Below, one piece after another: positions 1 to 9,245 of a stretch of 49,729 nucleotides of DNA. Made by a program: the position numbers and the translations under genes. Where the stretch lies: the NCBI RefSeq assembly GCF_005771495.1, contig NZ_VAUW01000032.1:1-49729 (forward strand), read 5' to 3'. The notes below the pieces were generated by a model. The model did no database searches. It was given only the letters and a program-made list of their open reading frames with translations, and was not told where the DNA came from. Origin of the DNA: Maribacter sp. ACAM166 (GTDB taxonomy: Bacteria; Bacteroidota; Bacteroidia; Flavobacteriales; Flavobacteriaceae). Position 1 is the first letter of the stretch; each line of letters begins with the position of its first letter.

Positions 1-119
1 CACTTAAGGCATTTATATGTATTTCTTCCCTTTAAACCAGCTAGATATTCTTTACAATCCAAGTCCGTTTTGAACCGATCAGAGAACTCTAGAATGTTTT
101 GACCCTTAAATATGTCCAT
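1..119 (-). mobile_element. IS1595-type transposase, N-terminal fragment (cut by window edge)
   Basis: A minus-strand frame opens with ATG at 119 and runs off the left edge without a stop, giving 39 residues. It begins MDIFKGQNILEF and ends KCLKC, the first half of a CxxC zinc ribbon as found at the N-terminus of IS1595/ISXO2-like DDE transposases. It resembles the fragment at the right edge of the window (MEVFEGQNILSF...KCMKC) in spacing and in the GQNIL, YLA and KCxKC positions, which supports the call for both. The rest of the gene, including the catalytic DDE/N residues, lies outside the window, so intactness cannot be judged. Confidence 0.7.
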
Positions 120-195
120 AATTCAACATATTCACTAATACTAAAGATAAGCACTTATCTACTGACCTCTATAAGTCATTATAAAGGTAATGATT

Positions 196-219
196 TACCC
201 CTAGCTCTGCCTCGGGGTA
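196..219. repeat. Small GC-rich hairpin upstream of the transposase fragment
   Basis: TACCCC (196-201) pairs with GGGGTA (214-219) around a 12-nt loop, in an otherwise AT-rich stretch (120-379) that holds no convincing gene. It could be an IS-associated or MITE-like structure or a terminator stem without a T-tract. It is only a structural observation. Confidence 0.3.
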
Positions 220-379
220 GTTCATTTAAACGCTTCTATTTTAAATGCGATAATAGCGGAATAAAAAAGAGACTTATAAATGAAGTTATTGACCATCGCT
301 AAATTCAATCTTTCAGGGTTATGTCTGTAAATAAGAATAAGATGCATGATAGGCGTATTTCCTTAAAATAATTATAACC

Positions 380-2635
380 CTACTGTTCATCTACAAAAGA
401 AGAACGATAACGTTCAGTCGCCTTTCTTAGGGTTTCTGAAAGGGATTTTAACCAGCTCATGTGATTGGTAATCAAATAGGCTTCTTGAAGACCATGAAGC
501 GTCTCAGTGTCTAATTCGGTGTTACCCTGTCTGATATTTTCATCTCGCAAATTTGATAATTGCTGGTATTTGTCCAACAAATTCTCTTGCGCATATTCAA
601 CCGTTTCTTCAGCGATTTTTTTCTTGATTTGTGTTTGGCCCAAACTATCGTACGACATTTGTAGGGTATTGGAAATTTTTTTGATGAGTAGATTAAATTC
701 TTTCGAGGCAGGCGTGGTTTTATGATTGCTGATAAAATTACCTATGGATGCGATGGCCGATATCATGGTCTGATTAAGGGTCACAATTTCATAAATCAGT
801 TGATATTCTTTTTGTTTCGATTTTGGGTCTTGTGTTAATCGTTGAAAGGCAGCATTTAAATTACTTATAGCAAGAAACGCCTCTTTCCTTGCCACATTAT
901 AAGAAAGTTTGTGTTTTGATGTATCTTCATAGAACTGTTGTGTTGCTAAAAGATATTTTTTGTTCATTCTTAAAGCATTAAGAAGCACCTGTTTTAAATT
1001 ATCGGCTTCCCAACTTGGCAAAAGCACATAATTTGCAATGACAGCGATAGATGAGCCAATAATGGTATCGATGACACGATATTGAATCACTTCAAAAGCA
1101 TTCGGATTGATTAAGGAATACACAAAAATGATACTGATGGTAATTAACGCAGCTGCAGATTTATAATTTTGCTGAATCAATGAGAATGCCAATACCAATG
1201 AAACAATTGCCAATACCGAATAGATTACTACATTTTGCGTAATCAGTACAATACCAACAGCTACTCCTGCACCAATCAGTGTACCGATAATTCGATCTTT
1301 CGAACGCACTTTGGTTAGTCCATAGCTAGGTCGCATAATAACAACGATGGTGAGCAGAATCCAATACGTGTTTGGGATGTCTAAAAGAAAGCCTAACAGA
1401 TATGCAAATACAATCGCAATGGCAAAGCGAGATGCATGTCTAAACATTATAGATTTTAAACTTAAATTCTGAACAAGCACATTGAGTCTGTATTCCTGGA
1501 GCGTTAAAAACTGGCTCGAATCTTGTCTTTTTAAGGATATTTTGGAGGCATCTTTGACATTCGCCATTACACGTCTAATAACCCTAATTTCTTCAAGCAG
1601 TTGTTCTTGGTAATCGTATAAGTTTTTCAATATTAAAGCACCTTCGCGTGCTTCAGGTAATTTGACGGTATCAATGTAATCTGTAATAGATTCGTTCGCT
1701 TTTAATAATGCATTTAAAAGATTATTTTTATTTGGTATTTTATCATTTTGAATCAATAATTCAGACAAACGGATAAGGTGGTTGCCCATTATTTTGTTCA
1801 GCTTTTTGGAAGATTTTAGGTATCCTTTTCGATTACCAAAAATCCTATCAATCATTTTATAATCCAAATGTTTTGCCTCTATCAATTCGAAGATATTGAT
1901 AGAGGAGCGTAAAATAAGTAGTTGCTTTTCATCATAATGCGAACGTCCTGAACGTTTACGCTTGGTAAGCAGTGTTTCTCGAAGTGTTTCATGCTTCTCG
2001 TTAATTTGATTTTGAAGGACGAAGGTTTGTTTAAGGAGCTCCTCACGCTTAGTTTTCTTTGTCAATAATTTAGCTCGTAATTTTAGATACTCACCGATAA
2101 AGAGAAGCGTATCTGACAATAGCTGGTTCTGATCTTTTTTTGGAGCAAGTTTTTGAAAAATAAAGGATACGACTAAATACCAAAGCCCACCAACTCCCAT
2201 TAAGGCAACGTGAACTAAAATCTCATTCGGTGTTTCTTTTTGAATGGCAAATGCCAATACCATTGCTAACAAGCCAGAAAAGGATACCAAAGAGGCTCTA
2301 AAACCATAAACTGAAATTAGCGAAACAATAAACGAAATAATCGTAAGCGCCACCAACAAAAGAGGTAAGAAAGGTTTTGAAAATAAGATTATGATTGTAA
2401 TAACCATTGTTAATCCAATACTGATTAAAATGGCATTGACCTTACGTTTAATACTTCCTGGAATGTCACTTGGCGCATTTAATAAAACACCAACGACAAC
2501 AGCTGGAGCATATTCAAAATACCCAAAAAAATACAGTATAGCAAAAGGCACAACAATCCCTATCCCAAGCCGAATTCCTCGGTCAAAGTTGGAACCTTTT
2601 AGAAATAACTCTAGTTGTATGAGTTTTTCTTTCAA
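380..2635 (-). CDS. FUSC/YccS-like inner-membrane protein
   Basis: This 751-residue integral membrane protein of the FUSC (fusaric acid resistance-like, YccS/YhfK) superfamily has two hydrophobic blocks. The first, about residues 18-165, has about five or six membrane spans (FUSC-like N-domain). The second, about residues 392-540, is the FUSC_2 block and includes PNTYWILLTIVVIMRPSYG and the conserved RVIDTIIGSSIAV segment. Long charged helical regions (about 170-385 and 545-751) should be cytoplasmic. The family is linked to export of aromatic acids or is of unknown substrate; no substrate can be read from the sequence. The only possible start is TTG at 2635, since an in-frame stop lies two codons upstream. 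It is monocistronic, with no neighbour on the same strand. Confidence 0.85.
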   Translation of the reverse strand: MKEKLIQLELFLKGSNFDRGIRLGIGIVVPFAILYFFGYFEYAPAVVVGVLLNAPSDIPGSIKRKVNAILISIGLTMVITIIILFSKPFLPLLLVALTIISFIVSLISVYGFRASLVSFSGLLAMVLAFAIQKETPNEILVHVALMGVGGLWYLVVSFIFQKLAPKKDQNQLLSDTLLFIGEYLKLRAKLLTKKTKREELLKQTFVLQNQINEKHETLRETLLTKRKRSGRSHYDEKQLLILRSSINIFELIEAKHLDYKMIDRIFGNRKGYLKSSKKLNKIMGNHLIRLSELLIQNDKIPNKNNLLNALLKANESITDYIDTVKLPEAREGALILKNLYDYQEQLLEEIRVIRRVMANVKDASKISLKRQDSSQFLTLQEYRLNVLVQNLSLKSIMFRHASRFAIAIVFAYLLGFLLDIPNTYWILLTIVVIMRPSYGLTKVRSKDRIIGTLIGAGVAVGIVLITQNVVIYSVLAIVSLVLAFSLIQQNYKSAAALITISIIFVYSLINPNAFEVIQYRVIDTIIGSSIAVIANYVLLPSWEADNLKQVLLNALRMNKKYLLATQQFYEDTSKHKLSYNVARKEAFLAISNLNAAFQRLTQDPKSKQKEYQLIYEIVTLNQTMISAIASIGNFISNHKTTPASKEFNLLIKKISNTLQMSYDSLGQTQIKKKIAEETVEYAQENLLDKYQQLSNLRDENIRQGNTELDTETLHGLQEAYLITNHMSWLKSLSETLRKATERYRSSFVDEQ

Positions 2636-2640
2636 ATGGA

Positions 2641-2659
2641 TTTACAATTTAATTGTAAA
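2641..2659. promoter_or_regulatory. AT-rich palindrome at the start of the FUSC gene
   Basis: TTTACAAT (2641-2648) and ATTGTAAA (2652-2659) form a perfect 8-bp inverted repeat with a 3-nt centre, only 6 nt upstream of the TTG start at 2635. That places it over the translation start region of the minus-strand gene, so it could be an operator or affect translation. Function is inferred from position only. Confidence 0.3.
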
Positions 2660-3158
2660 GTTAGGATAATTGAGTTGAAGTATTGTCTCGTGTAATTATT
2701 TTTGTTACTGCATTTAAAAGAATTGCCTAGTGTAAACTAGTTGGTTAAAAGCCTTTTGGATATAGACTGATTTGTTACACTATGCTCTTGAATTCGGGTA
2801 TTCATTATCAATAATTCTAAAAGCGTACTAGCCCCTTATTTCTTTTAAAACAGCAGTTTATACTATTCTGATAGATTTAGAAGATTCAACATGATTTACG
2901 AATTATCATACGTTTAAAAACGACCAAATGATAAGTACAAGTAAACTAATTTAGGGTTTTAGAAACTTCAAAAAATGCTGGGTTTAAATACCCTAAGTTC
3001 GATTAAATGTAAACTAAGGTTTATTTGAACTACACGATTTTAATATATTTTGCGAAAAATTATGGTACTATAGATCAGCTCCCTACATCATAATTCATGT
3101 TTTAAACTTCTGTTAAATAATACAACGAATCTTTAAATTTCGTACTTTTGATTTAACA
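2660..3158. other. Intergenic region between divergent FUSC and copper island
   Basis: About 500 bp of AT-rich sequence without an ORF of useful length on either strand. It must contain the promoters of the divergently transcribed flanking genes. The only recognisable element is the TACTTTTG box just before the HYC_CC_PP gene. No RNA gene or repeat was seen. Confidence 0.5.
3143..3150 (+). promoter_or_regulatory. Candidate -7 box (TANNTTTG) of the copper island
   Basis: TACTTTTG fits the Bacteroidota -7 consensus TANNTTTG and lies 8 nt upstream of the ATG at 3159, which would give an almost leaderless transcript. No good TTG -33 box is present at the expected distance, so this is tentative. 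Confidence 0.35.
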
Positions 3159-3581
3159 ATGGAAGAAGCTTTACGTAAAATAGCGTCTATTTCAATGGCA
3201 TTTATTGTGCTATTCTCCACCATGTCCTTTTCTGTGGATGTGCACTATTGTGGGGACCATTTGATAGATTTCAGCCTTTTTAATAAGGTTGATACGTGTA
3301 TGATGAAAGCGGAAAAGTCGAAATCATCTAGCGAATGTGCGGTGATAAAAATGGAAATGGATTGCTGTTCAGATGTCGTAGTTATTATCGAAGGTCAGGA
3401 AGACTTAAAAATATCATTTGACCAGCTTGCTTTTGAACAACAATTATTTATTACGTCTTTCGTTTATTCCTACATCAATTTATTTGAAGGATTTGATGAC
3501 AATGTAATTCCATTTGAAGACTATTCCCCACCTCCACTGATTAGGGATATCCATATCCTAGACCAGACCTTCTTGATTTGA
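3159..3581 (+). CDS. HYC_CC_PP family protein
   Basis: This 140-residue secreted or membrane-anchored small protein has the motifs that give its family its name: HYC in VHYCGDH (about 29-35), a CC pair in MDCCSD (about 67-72), and a proline cluster near the C-terminus (SPPPLIRDI). An N-terminal hydrophobic segment (about 8-26) acts as signal or anchor. In Bacteroidota such proteins commonly sit beside heavy-metal efflux genes, and here it is the first gene of the copper island, 128 bp before the CusA-type pump. The conserved cysteines and histidine suggest metal binding in the periplasm, but this is inference; the molecular function is not established. Confidence 0.75.
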   Translation: MEEALRKIASISMAFIVLFSTMSFSVDVHYCGDHLIDFSLFNKVDTCMMKAEKSKSSSECAVIKMEMDCCSDVVVIIEGQEDLKISFDQLAFEQQLFITSFVYSYINLFEGFDDNVIPFEDYSPPPLIRDIHILDQTFLI

Positions 3582-3593
3582 TTTTTAAACATT

Positions 3594-3611
3594 TCCCGAT
3601 ACCTATCGGGA
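3594..3611. repeat. Short hairpin between HYC_CC_PP and cusA-like gene
   Basis: TCCCGAT (3594-3600) pairs with ATCGGGA (3605-3611) around a 4-nt loop. There is no T-tract after it, so it is a weak candidate attenuator or RNA-processing stem rather than a full terminator. Confidence 0.35.
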
Positions 3612-3709
3612 CTTAGCTCAGCGGTAATCGTTTTGGGCTTGTTTTGTTGTATTCAATTTCTTGGATACCCCTAAATAACCAATGTTTAACGGTCTAATTA
3701 TTATATCCT

Positions 3710-6700
3710 ATGCTGAATAAAAGCATAAAATTCCTAATAGAAAACAAACTTGTTGCGGTACTGATGCTCGTCCTATTTGTAGGATGGGGCATCGTGAATG
3801 CTCCTTTTAATTGGAATACGGGATTCTTGCCCACAGACCCTGTTGCGGTAGATGCCATTCCTGATATTGGTGAAAACCAACAAATTGTATTTACAAAATG
3901 GCAAGGGCGTTCACCACAGGACCTAGAAGACCAGATAACCTATCCTCTTACTTCTTCACTATTAGGTATTCCTGGAGTAAAAACTATTCGCAGTTCCTCA
4001 ATGTTCGGTTTTTCAAGTATCTATATCATTTTTGAAGAGGATATAGAGTTTTATTGGTCACGAAGCCGCATCCTAGAAAAATTAAATTCCCTACCAAGTG
4101 GATTGCTGCCCGATGGAGTTAATCCTGCTTTGGGTCCAGATGCCACCGGATTGGGTCAGATTTTTTGGTATACTTTAGAGGGTCGAGATAAAGATGGTAA
4201 TGTAACAGGTGGTTGGGATTTGCATGAACTCCGCAGTATCCAAGATTACTATGTAAAATATTCACTTTCTAGTGCTAGTGGCGTGTCGGAAGTGGCATCT
4301 ATTGGAGGTTTCGTTCAAGAATATCAAGTGGACGTAAATCCTGAATTGATGCGCCAATATAACATTGGTTTAAGTGATATTGTAAAGGCTGTAAGAGAGA
4401 GTAATCAAGACATTGGCGCGCAGACCTTGGAAATGAACCAAGCTGAATATCTTGTTCGAGGTCTGGGGTATGTAAAATCTATCGAGGACATAGAAAATGC
4501 GGTAGTCACATCAGAAAATTATACTCCAATAAGAATTAAGGATGTTGGGAAAGTGCATTTAGGGCCAGCACCCCGAAGGGGTATTCTAGACAAGGAAGGT
4601 GCGGAAGTCGTAGGAGGTGTGGTAGTGGCTCGATACGGCGCAAATCCGTTAGAAGTCATCAATAAAGTTAAAGACCAAATCAAAGAATTAGCGACTGGCC
4701 TACCTTCCAAAGTATTGGCCGATGGTCGTACATCGCAAGTTACCATTGTTCCATTTTACGACCGTAGCGAATTAATACAGGAAACCTTGGGTACGCTAAA
4801 TGAAGCCTTGACTTTAGAAATCTTAATTACCATTCTGGTCATTATCATTATGGTGTTCAATCTTAGGGCATCCATTTTGATTTCAGGTTTGTTACCCGTT
4901 GCCATATTGATGGTTTTTATTACAATGAAACTCTTTAATGTTGATGCCAATATCGTAGCGCTATCCGGTATCGCTATCGCTATCGGTACCATGGTTGATG
5001 TGGGCGTAATTCTCGCTGAAAACATGATACGGCATTTGGAAGATGAAAAATTACGTTTTAAAGAAAACGGAATTGAATACACTACAAATGAAGTCATCTA
5101 TAATGCAACCTCAGAGGTTTCAGGAGCAATCCTTACTGCAGTACTAACGACGATTATTAGTTTTATTCCTGTATTTACAATGATAGGTGCCGAGGGTAAA
5201 CTATTCCGACCGCTGGCATTTACAAAAACAATGGCACTTAGTGCGTCGTTGGTCATCGCTTTATTCTTGATCCCACCCTTTGCTGCCTTTCTTTTCAGAA
5301 AAACAGATATTCGGGAACGCTCCAAATATGTTCTCAATGGGGTACTTATTACCTTGGGTATAACCACAATCTTCTTTGGGTCTTGGTTGGGTATTATTTT
5401 AATTGCCTTTGGCATAGTTGCATTTCTAAAAATCCAGAGAAAACTTACCGCTAAGCGTGCCAATTTGGTTAATATCATTATATCTTCCACGGCAATCATA
5501 TTCCTGCTGGCAGAATACTGGCGCCCCTTGGGCTTTGATAGAAGTATTGTAATGAACCTGATTTTCGTAGCCATAATCTGTTTCGGATTGTTGGGCGCAT
5601 TTTCGCTGTTCAAAAGGTACTATTCTAGCATCCTGCAATGGGCATTACAGAACAGACTTCTATTCCTTATCGTACCGGCCACCGTATTGACATTGGGAAT
5701 TATTATCATGAGAAATACAGGAAAGGAGTTCATGCCGGCACTCAATGAGGGGACTTTCCTATTGATGCCGACCTCCTTGCCACATGCTGGAGCAGAAGAA
5801 AACAAACGGGTCTTGCAACAATTGGATATGGCGGTTGCCAGCATTCCTGAAATTCAAACGGTTGTTGGAAAATCCGGTCGTACGGAATCCGCACTAGACC
5901 CTGCACCACTTTCTATGTACGAGAATATAATTCAGTACAAGTCAGAATACATGCGAAATGAAAAAGGGGACCGTCAACGCTATAAAGTGAATAATGACGG
6001 GCTTTTTGTATTGAAAAAAGATAGGTTCTTAATCAATCCAAATAATAAAGTGGACGATAGTGCCAACTATGACACTTCACAACTTGCGACTACAGCGACA
6101 AGTGAAGAACTGATTCCCGATGACGATGGCGAATATTACAGGAATTGGCGACCGAAAATTAATAACCCTGATGATATTTGGAATGAAATTGTTCGGGTAA
6201 CAAAACTTCCAGGTGTTACTTCAGCACCCAAACTTCAACCCATCGAAACCCGGCTAGTCATGCTGCAAACGGGAATGCGAGCACCCATGGGAATTAAAGT
6301 TAAGGGGCAAAATTTAAGACAAATCGAGGCCTTTGGCCTACAACTGGAAGAAATACTCAAACAAGCCGAAGGGGTAAAGGAACAAGCCGTTTTCGCAGAC
6401 CGTATCGTAGGAAAACCATACCTCTTGATTGATATTAAGCGTGAACAACTGGCCCGTTACGGTATCTCAATAATGGATGTCCAAGAAGTACTGCAAGTGG
6501 CCGTTGGCGGCATGCCCTTGACCCAAACGGTTGAAGGTCGGGAACGTTATGCCGTTCGCGTGCGCTATCCAAGAGAACTTCGTGCAAACCCAACAGATCT
6601 CAAGAATATTTATGTACCCGTTGAAAAAGGCAGTCCGGTTCCTCTTGGAGAACTTGTTGATATTAGATATGAGCAAGGCCCCCAGGTCATAAAAAGCGAA

Positions 6701-7474
6701 GACACATTTTTAGTCGGCTATGTTCTGTTCGATAAGTTAGATGGTTTTGCTGAAGTAAATGTAGTCGAAAGCGCACAAGCCTTGATTCAAGACAAAATCG
6801 ATAATGGAGAATTGACGGTACCCAAAGGTATAAGTTACAAGTTTACGGGAACCTATGAAAACCAACTACGAGCAGAAAAGACCCTGTCAATCGTGGTGCC
6901 ATTGGCACTCCTCGTTATCTTTTTAATTCTCTATTTCCAGTTTCGTTCGGTTGCTACTTCTTTGATGGTATTTACAGGTATTGCCGTAGCCTTTGCAGGT
7001 GGTTTTATAATGATATGGTTATATGGTCAGGGTTGGTTCTTCAATTTCAACCTATTCGGGGAGAATTTACGGGAGCTATTTAACATGAAGACCATTAATT
7101 TGAGTGTAGCGGTATGGGTAGGTTTTATTGCATTGTTCGGTATTGCTACCGATGATGGGGTTGTAATGGCAACCTATCTAACACAGACCTTCGACCGTGA
7201 AAAACCTATGGACAAAAAGGGAATTCGCTTAGCTACACTTGAAGCCGCTGAAAAGCGTATTCGCCCCTGTTTGATGACCACTGTTACTACTATTTTGGCA
7301 TTATTACCTGTATTGACTTCTACCGGAAAAGGAAGCGATATCATGATTCCCATGGCGATACCCATTTTTGGAGGGATGATTATCGATGTTACATCGTACT
7401 TCATTGTTCCGGTGCTATATAGCTGGAGACAGGAAATGAAAGTTAAAAGAGAAAGACTGAAAGTAAAAAATTAA
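3710..7474 (+). CDS. cusA: CusA/CzcA-family heavy-metal RND efflux pump
   Basis: This 1254-residue inner-membrane proton/metal antiporter is the pump subunit of a CusCBA-type complex. It opens with a membrane helix followed by the periplasmic porter domain. The membrane block near residues 360-580 holds GTMVDVGVILAEN with D430, matching the family's proton-relay aspartate. A second porter domain follows, then the closing membrane block with IATDDGVVMATY (D1148/D1149). The protein is some 200 residues longer than E. coli CusA, partly through an acidic insert near residues 745-815, a form often seen in Bacteroidota. Copper/silver as substrate is inferred from the surrounding genes. The last dozen codons (MKVKRERLKVKN) are purine-rich and look derived from the repeat flank of the next gene. 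The adaptor gene is not adjacent but about 11.5 kb downstream. Confidence 0.93.
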   Translation: MLNKSIKFLIENKLVAVLMLVLFVGWGIVNAPFNWNTGFLPTDPVAVDAIPDIGENQQIVFTKWQGRSPQDLEDQITYPLTSSLLGIPGVKTIRSSSMFGFSSIYIIFEEDIEFYWSRSRILEKLNSLPSGLLPDGVNPALGPDATGLGQIFWYTLEGRDKDGNVTGGWDLHELRSIQDYYVKYSLSSASGVSEVASIGGFVQEYQVDVNPELMRQYNIGLSDIVKAVRESNQDIGAQTLEMNQAEYLVRGLGYVKSIEDIENAVVTSENYTPIRIKDVGKVHLGPAPRRGILDKEGAEVVGGVVVARYGANPLEVINKVKDQIKELATGLPSKVLADGRTSQVTIVPFYDRSELIQETLGTLNEALTLEILITILVIIIMVFNLRASILISGLLPVAILMVFITMKLFNVDANIVALSGIAIAIGTMVDVGVILAENMIRHLEDEKLRFKENGIEYTTNEVIYNATSEVSGAILTAVLTTIISFIPVFTMIGAEGKLFRPLAFTKTMALSASLVIALFLIPPFAAFLFRKTDIRERSKYVLNGVLITLGITTIFFGSWLGIILIAFGIVAFLKIQRKLTAKRANLVNIIISSTAIIFLLAEYWRPLGFDRSIVMNLIFVAIICFGLLGAFSLFKRYYSSILQWALQNRLLFLIVPATVLTLGIIIMRNTGKEFMPALNEGTFLLMPTSLPHAGAEENKRVLQQLDMAVASIPEIQTVVGKSGRTESALDPAPLSMYENIIQYKSEYMRNEKGDRQRYKVNNDGLFVLKKDRFLINPNNKVDDSANYDTSQLATTATSEELIPDDDGEYYRNWRPKINNPDDIWNEIVRVTKLPGVTSAPKLQPIETRLVMLQTGMRAPMGIKVKGQNLRQIEAFGLQLEEILKQAEGVKEQAVFADRIVGKPYLLIDIKREQLARYGISIMDVQEVLQVAVGGMPLTQTVEGRERYAVRVRYPRELRANPTDLKNIYVPVEKGSPVPLGELVDIRYEQGPQVIKSEDTFLVGYVLFDKLDGFAEVNVVESAQALIQDKIDNGELTVPKGISYKFTGTYENQLRAEKTLSIVVPLALLVIFLILYFQFRSVATSLMVFTGIAVAFAGGFIMIWLYGQGWFFNFNLFGENLRELFNMKTINLSVAVWVGFIALFGIATDDGVVMATYLTQTFDREKPMDKKGIRLATLEAAEKRIRPCLMTTVTTILALLPVLTSTGKGSDIMIPMAIPIFGGMIIDVTSYFIVPVLYSWRQEMKVKRERLKVKN

Positions 7475-7553
7475 AGGAGATAAACTACAAGTGAAAAGTT
7501 AGAAGTGCAATGGTTCGAAGTTGTGAATGAGAAGTGTTTAAAGAAATGAAGAT
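7438..7553. repeat. Left purine-rich flank of four-helix-bundle cassette
   Basis: This stretch is built from variants of AAAGTTAAAAG, AAGTGAAAAG and GAAGTG. It covers the 3' end of the pump gene and the leader of the four-helix-bundle gene. CAAGTGAAAAG at 7488-7498 recurs as an exact inverted copy at 8018-8028 on the other side of that gene. Confidence 0.6.
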
Positions 7554-7919
7554 ATGGCTGAAAGTATTTTTAAAACCAAGAGTTATCAGTTTGCTATTTT
7601 AATAGTGAAGTTATCACAGACATTAGTTTCTGAAAAGAAAGAATATGTCTTAAGTAAGCAACTTTTAAAAAGTGGAACTGCTGTTGGCGCATTGATTAGA
7701 GAAGCAGAGTTTGCCCAAAGTAAAGGTGACTTTAGCCATAAAATGAGTATTTCTTTAAAAGAAGCTAACGAATCTGTTTACTGGATTGATTTACTTAAGG
7801 ATACAAATTATATTAATGAAGGCACGCATACGTCGTTAGTTTCAAATTGTAAAGAATTGGTCGCCATGCTAGTGAGTTCTATAAAAACCACTAAATCTCG
7901 AATAGAATATGGAAAATAA
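7554..7919 (+). CDS. Four-helix-bundle protein (S23 / 23S rRNA intervening-sequence protein family)
   Basis: This 121-residue protein matches the four-helix-bundle (S23, IVP-like) family. Typical segments are FKTKSYQFAILIVKLS near the N-terminus, LKSGTAVGALIREAEFAQS in the second helix, FSHKMSISLKEANESVYWIDLL in the third and a final helix ending at KTTKSRIEY. Family members were first known from ORFs inside intervening sequences of 23S rRNA genes and are also free-standing in Bacteroidota; the retroelement accessory protein Avd has the same fold. Biochemical function is unknown, though nucleic-acid binding is suspected. Here it sits between the pump and the TolC genes, is flanked by inverted AGTGAAAAG-like repeats, and looks like an insertion into a metal-efflux operon. 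Confidence 0.85.
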   Translation: MAESIFKTKSYQFAILIVKLSQTLVSEKKEYVLSKQLLKSGTAVGALIREAEFAQSKGDFSHKMSISLKEANESVYWIDLLKDTNYINEGTHTSLVSNCKELVAMLVSSIKTTKSRIEYGK

Positions 7920-8075
7920 AAAACTAAAAGTAAAAAGTGAAACGTTCACTCAGTTAACAATGCCAATCATTGAAGTACGGTATAGAAAAATTGATACCTA
8001 TAGTTTTTCACTTATCGCTTTTCACTTGAAGAGAATGCTCATTTTTAGTTTTTCACTATTCATTATCCACTTTTC
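7909..8075. repeat. Right flank of four-helix-bundle cassette, mixed-orientation AGTGAAAAG repeats
   Basis: The stretch begins with AAACTAAAAGTAAAAAGTGA, in the same orientation as the left flank, contains the palindrome AGTGAA-ACG-TTCACT (7936-7950), then turns into pyrimidine-rich inverted copies such as TTTTTCACTT and CTTTTCACTTG (8018-8028). The inverted copies run into the 5' coding region of the TolC gene, so part of its signal peptide is encoded by repeat-like DNA. Confidence 0.6.
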
Positions 8076-9243
8076 ATCAGCACAAGAATTACAAGGATAC
8101 ATTCAGGAAGCTGAAGCGAACAACCCAGAAATTCAGGCCTACGAACTACGCTATAACATTGCTAAAGAGAAAGTCGGCGAGGTCAATACATTGCCCAACA
8201 CTTCGGTAAGTGCAGGCTATTTCGTCAGCGAACCCGAAACCCGAACAGGTGCGCAGCGCGCCCGATTTTCTGTATCTCAGATGTTGCCATGGTTCGGTAC
8301 CATTACCGCCCGTGAGAATTATGCTAGTGCTATGGCCGAAACCGAATTTGTACAAATCGCTATTGCCAAGCGCAAACTCGCCCTGTCAGTCGCCCAATCG
8401 TATTATGAACTGTATGCTATACTAGGAAAACAGGAGGTGCTGCATGAAAACATACAACTCTTAAAGTCGTATGAGCAGTTAGCTTTGACTTCTGTAGAAG
8501 TAGGGAAAGCATCGGCTGTGGATGTACTGAAGTTGCAAATTCGACAGAACGAATTGCAACAACAAAAAGAGGTTTTAGAACAGGAATATCTAGCGGAACA
8601 GACTGCCTTTAATACCCTTAGAAACCAAAAGAAGAGCCTTGCCGTCAATGTAGTTTCCGAATTGTTACTTCCCATAGAAGACCCTAGTTACTCAGAAAAC
8701 GGGCTACAACTTAATCCAGAACTGTTGAAGTATGACCGACTCTACGAATCTATAAAACAGTCGGAACTTCTGAACCAAAAAGAAAGTGCACCTGACATCG
8801 GTTTTGGGTTGGATTATGTGCCCGTTTCGGAACGTCCCGAAATGAATTTTAGTGATAACGGAAAGGATATTGTGATGCCCATGGTATCTCTATCTATTCC
8901 CATTTTCAACAATCGCTACAAGTCAATTTCAAAACAGAACGAATTTAGGCAACTGGAAATTCAATCCGAAAAAAACGGACGGCTGAATATACTGGAAACT
9001 GTTTTCGCAAGGGCTATATCACAACTTAATCAAGCACGAATCAAGTTCAACACCCAGGCTAAGAACCTTAAGCAGGCTAGGGATGCCGAAGAAATACTGA
9101 TAAAGAACTACGAGACAGGTACCATCGACTTTAACGATGTTTTGGATATTCAAGAACTACAACTAAAGTTTCAAACGAACCAAATCGAATCAATTAAAAC
9201 GTATTACAAACAAAGTTCAATTATAAATTATTTAATCAACTAA
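8026..9243 (+). CDS. TolC-family outer-membrane efflux channel (CusC-like)
   Basis: This is the outer-membrane channel of an RND efflux system. The mature part shows the TolC pattern: two similar helical hairpin repeats, with the first around FSVSQMLPWFGT and ARENYASAMAE and the second ending in NYETGTIDFNDVLDIQELQ near the C-terminus. The frame is open from an ATG at 7909, inside the previous gene, but the first 39 codons are repeat-like. TTG at 8026 gives MKRMLIFSFSLFIIHFSSAQ, a normal short signal peptide with positive n-region, and is preferred; ATG at 8035 is another choice. It belongs with the CusA-type pump upstream and the CusB adaptor at 19035, and the AraC-type gene follows after 2 nt. 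Confidence 0.88.
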   Translation: MKRMLIFSFSLFIIHFSSAQELQGYIQEAEANNPEIQAYELRYNIAKEKVGEVNTLPNTSVSAGYFVSEPETRTGAQRARFSVSQMLPWFGTITARENYASAMAETEFVQIAIAKRKLALSVAQSYYELYAILGKQEVLHENIQLLKSYEQLALTSVEVGKASAVDVLKLQIRQNELQQQKEVLEQEYLAEQTAFNTLRNQKKSLAVNVVSELLLPIEDPSYSENGLQLNPELLKYDRLYESIKQSELLNQKESAPDIGFGLDYVPVSERPEMNFSDNGKDIVMPMVSLSIPIFNNRYKSISKQNEFRQLEIQSEKNGRLNILETVFARAISQLNQARIKFNTQAKNLKQARDAEEILIKNYETGTIDFNDVLDIQELQLKFQTNQIESIKTYYKQSSIINYLIN

Positions 9244-9245
9244 TT

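Noticed and set aside
5098..5613. 171-codon minus-strand ORF inside the RND pump gene
   Set aside because: It is antisense to an intact, highly conserved gene and has no family features.
7909..8025. 39-residue N-terminal extension of the TolC protein
   Set aside because: It is made of repeat-like DNA and lies before a normal signal peptide; the start at 8026 is preferred, though 7909 cannot be fully excluded.
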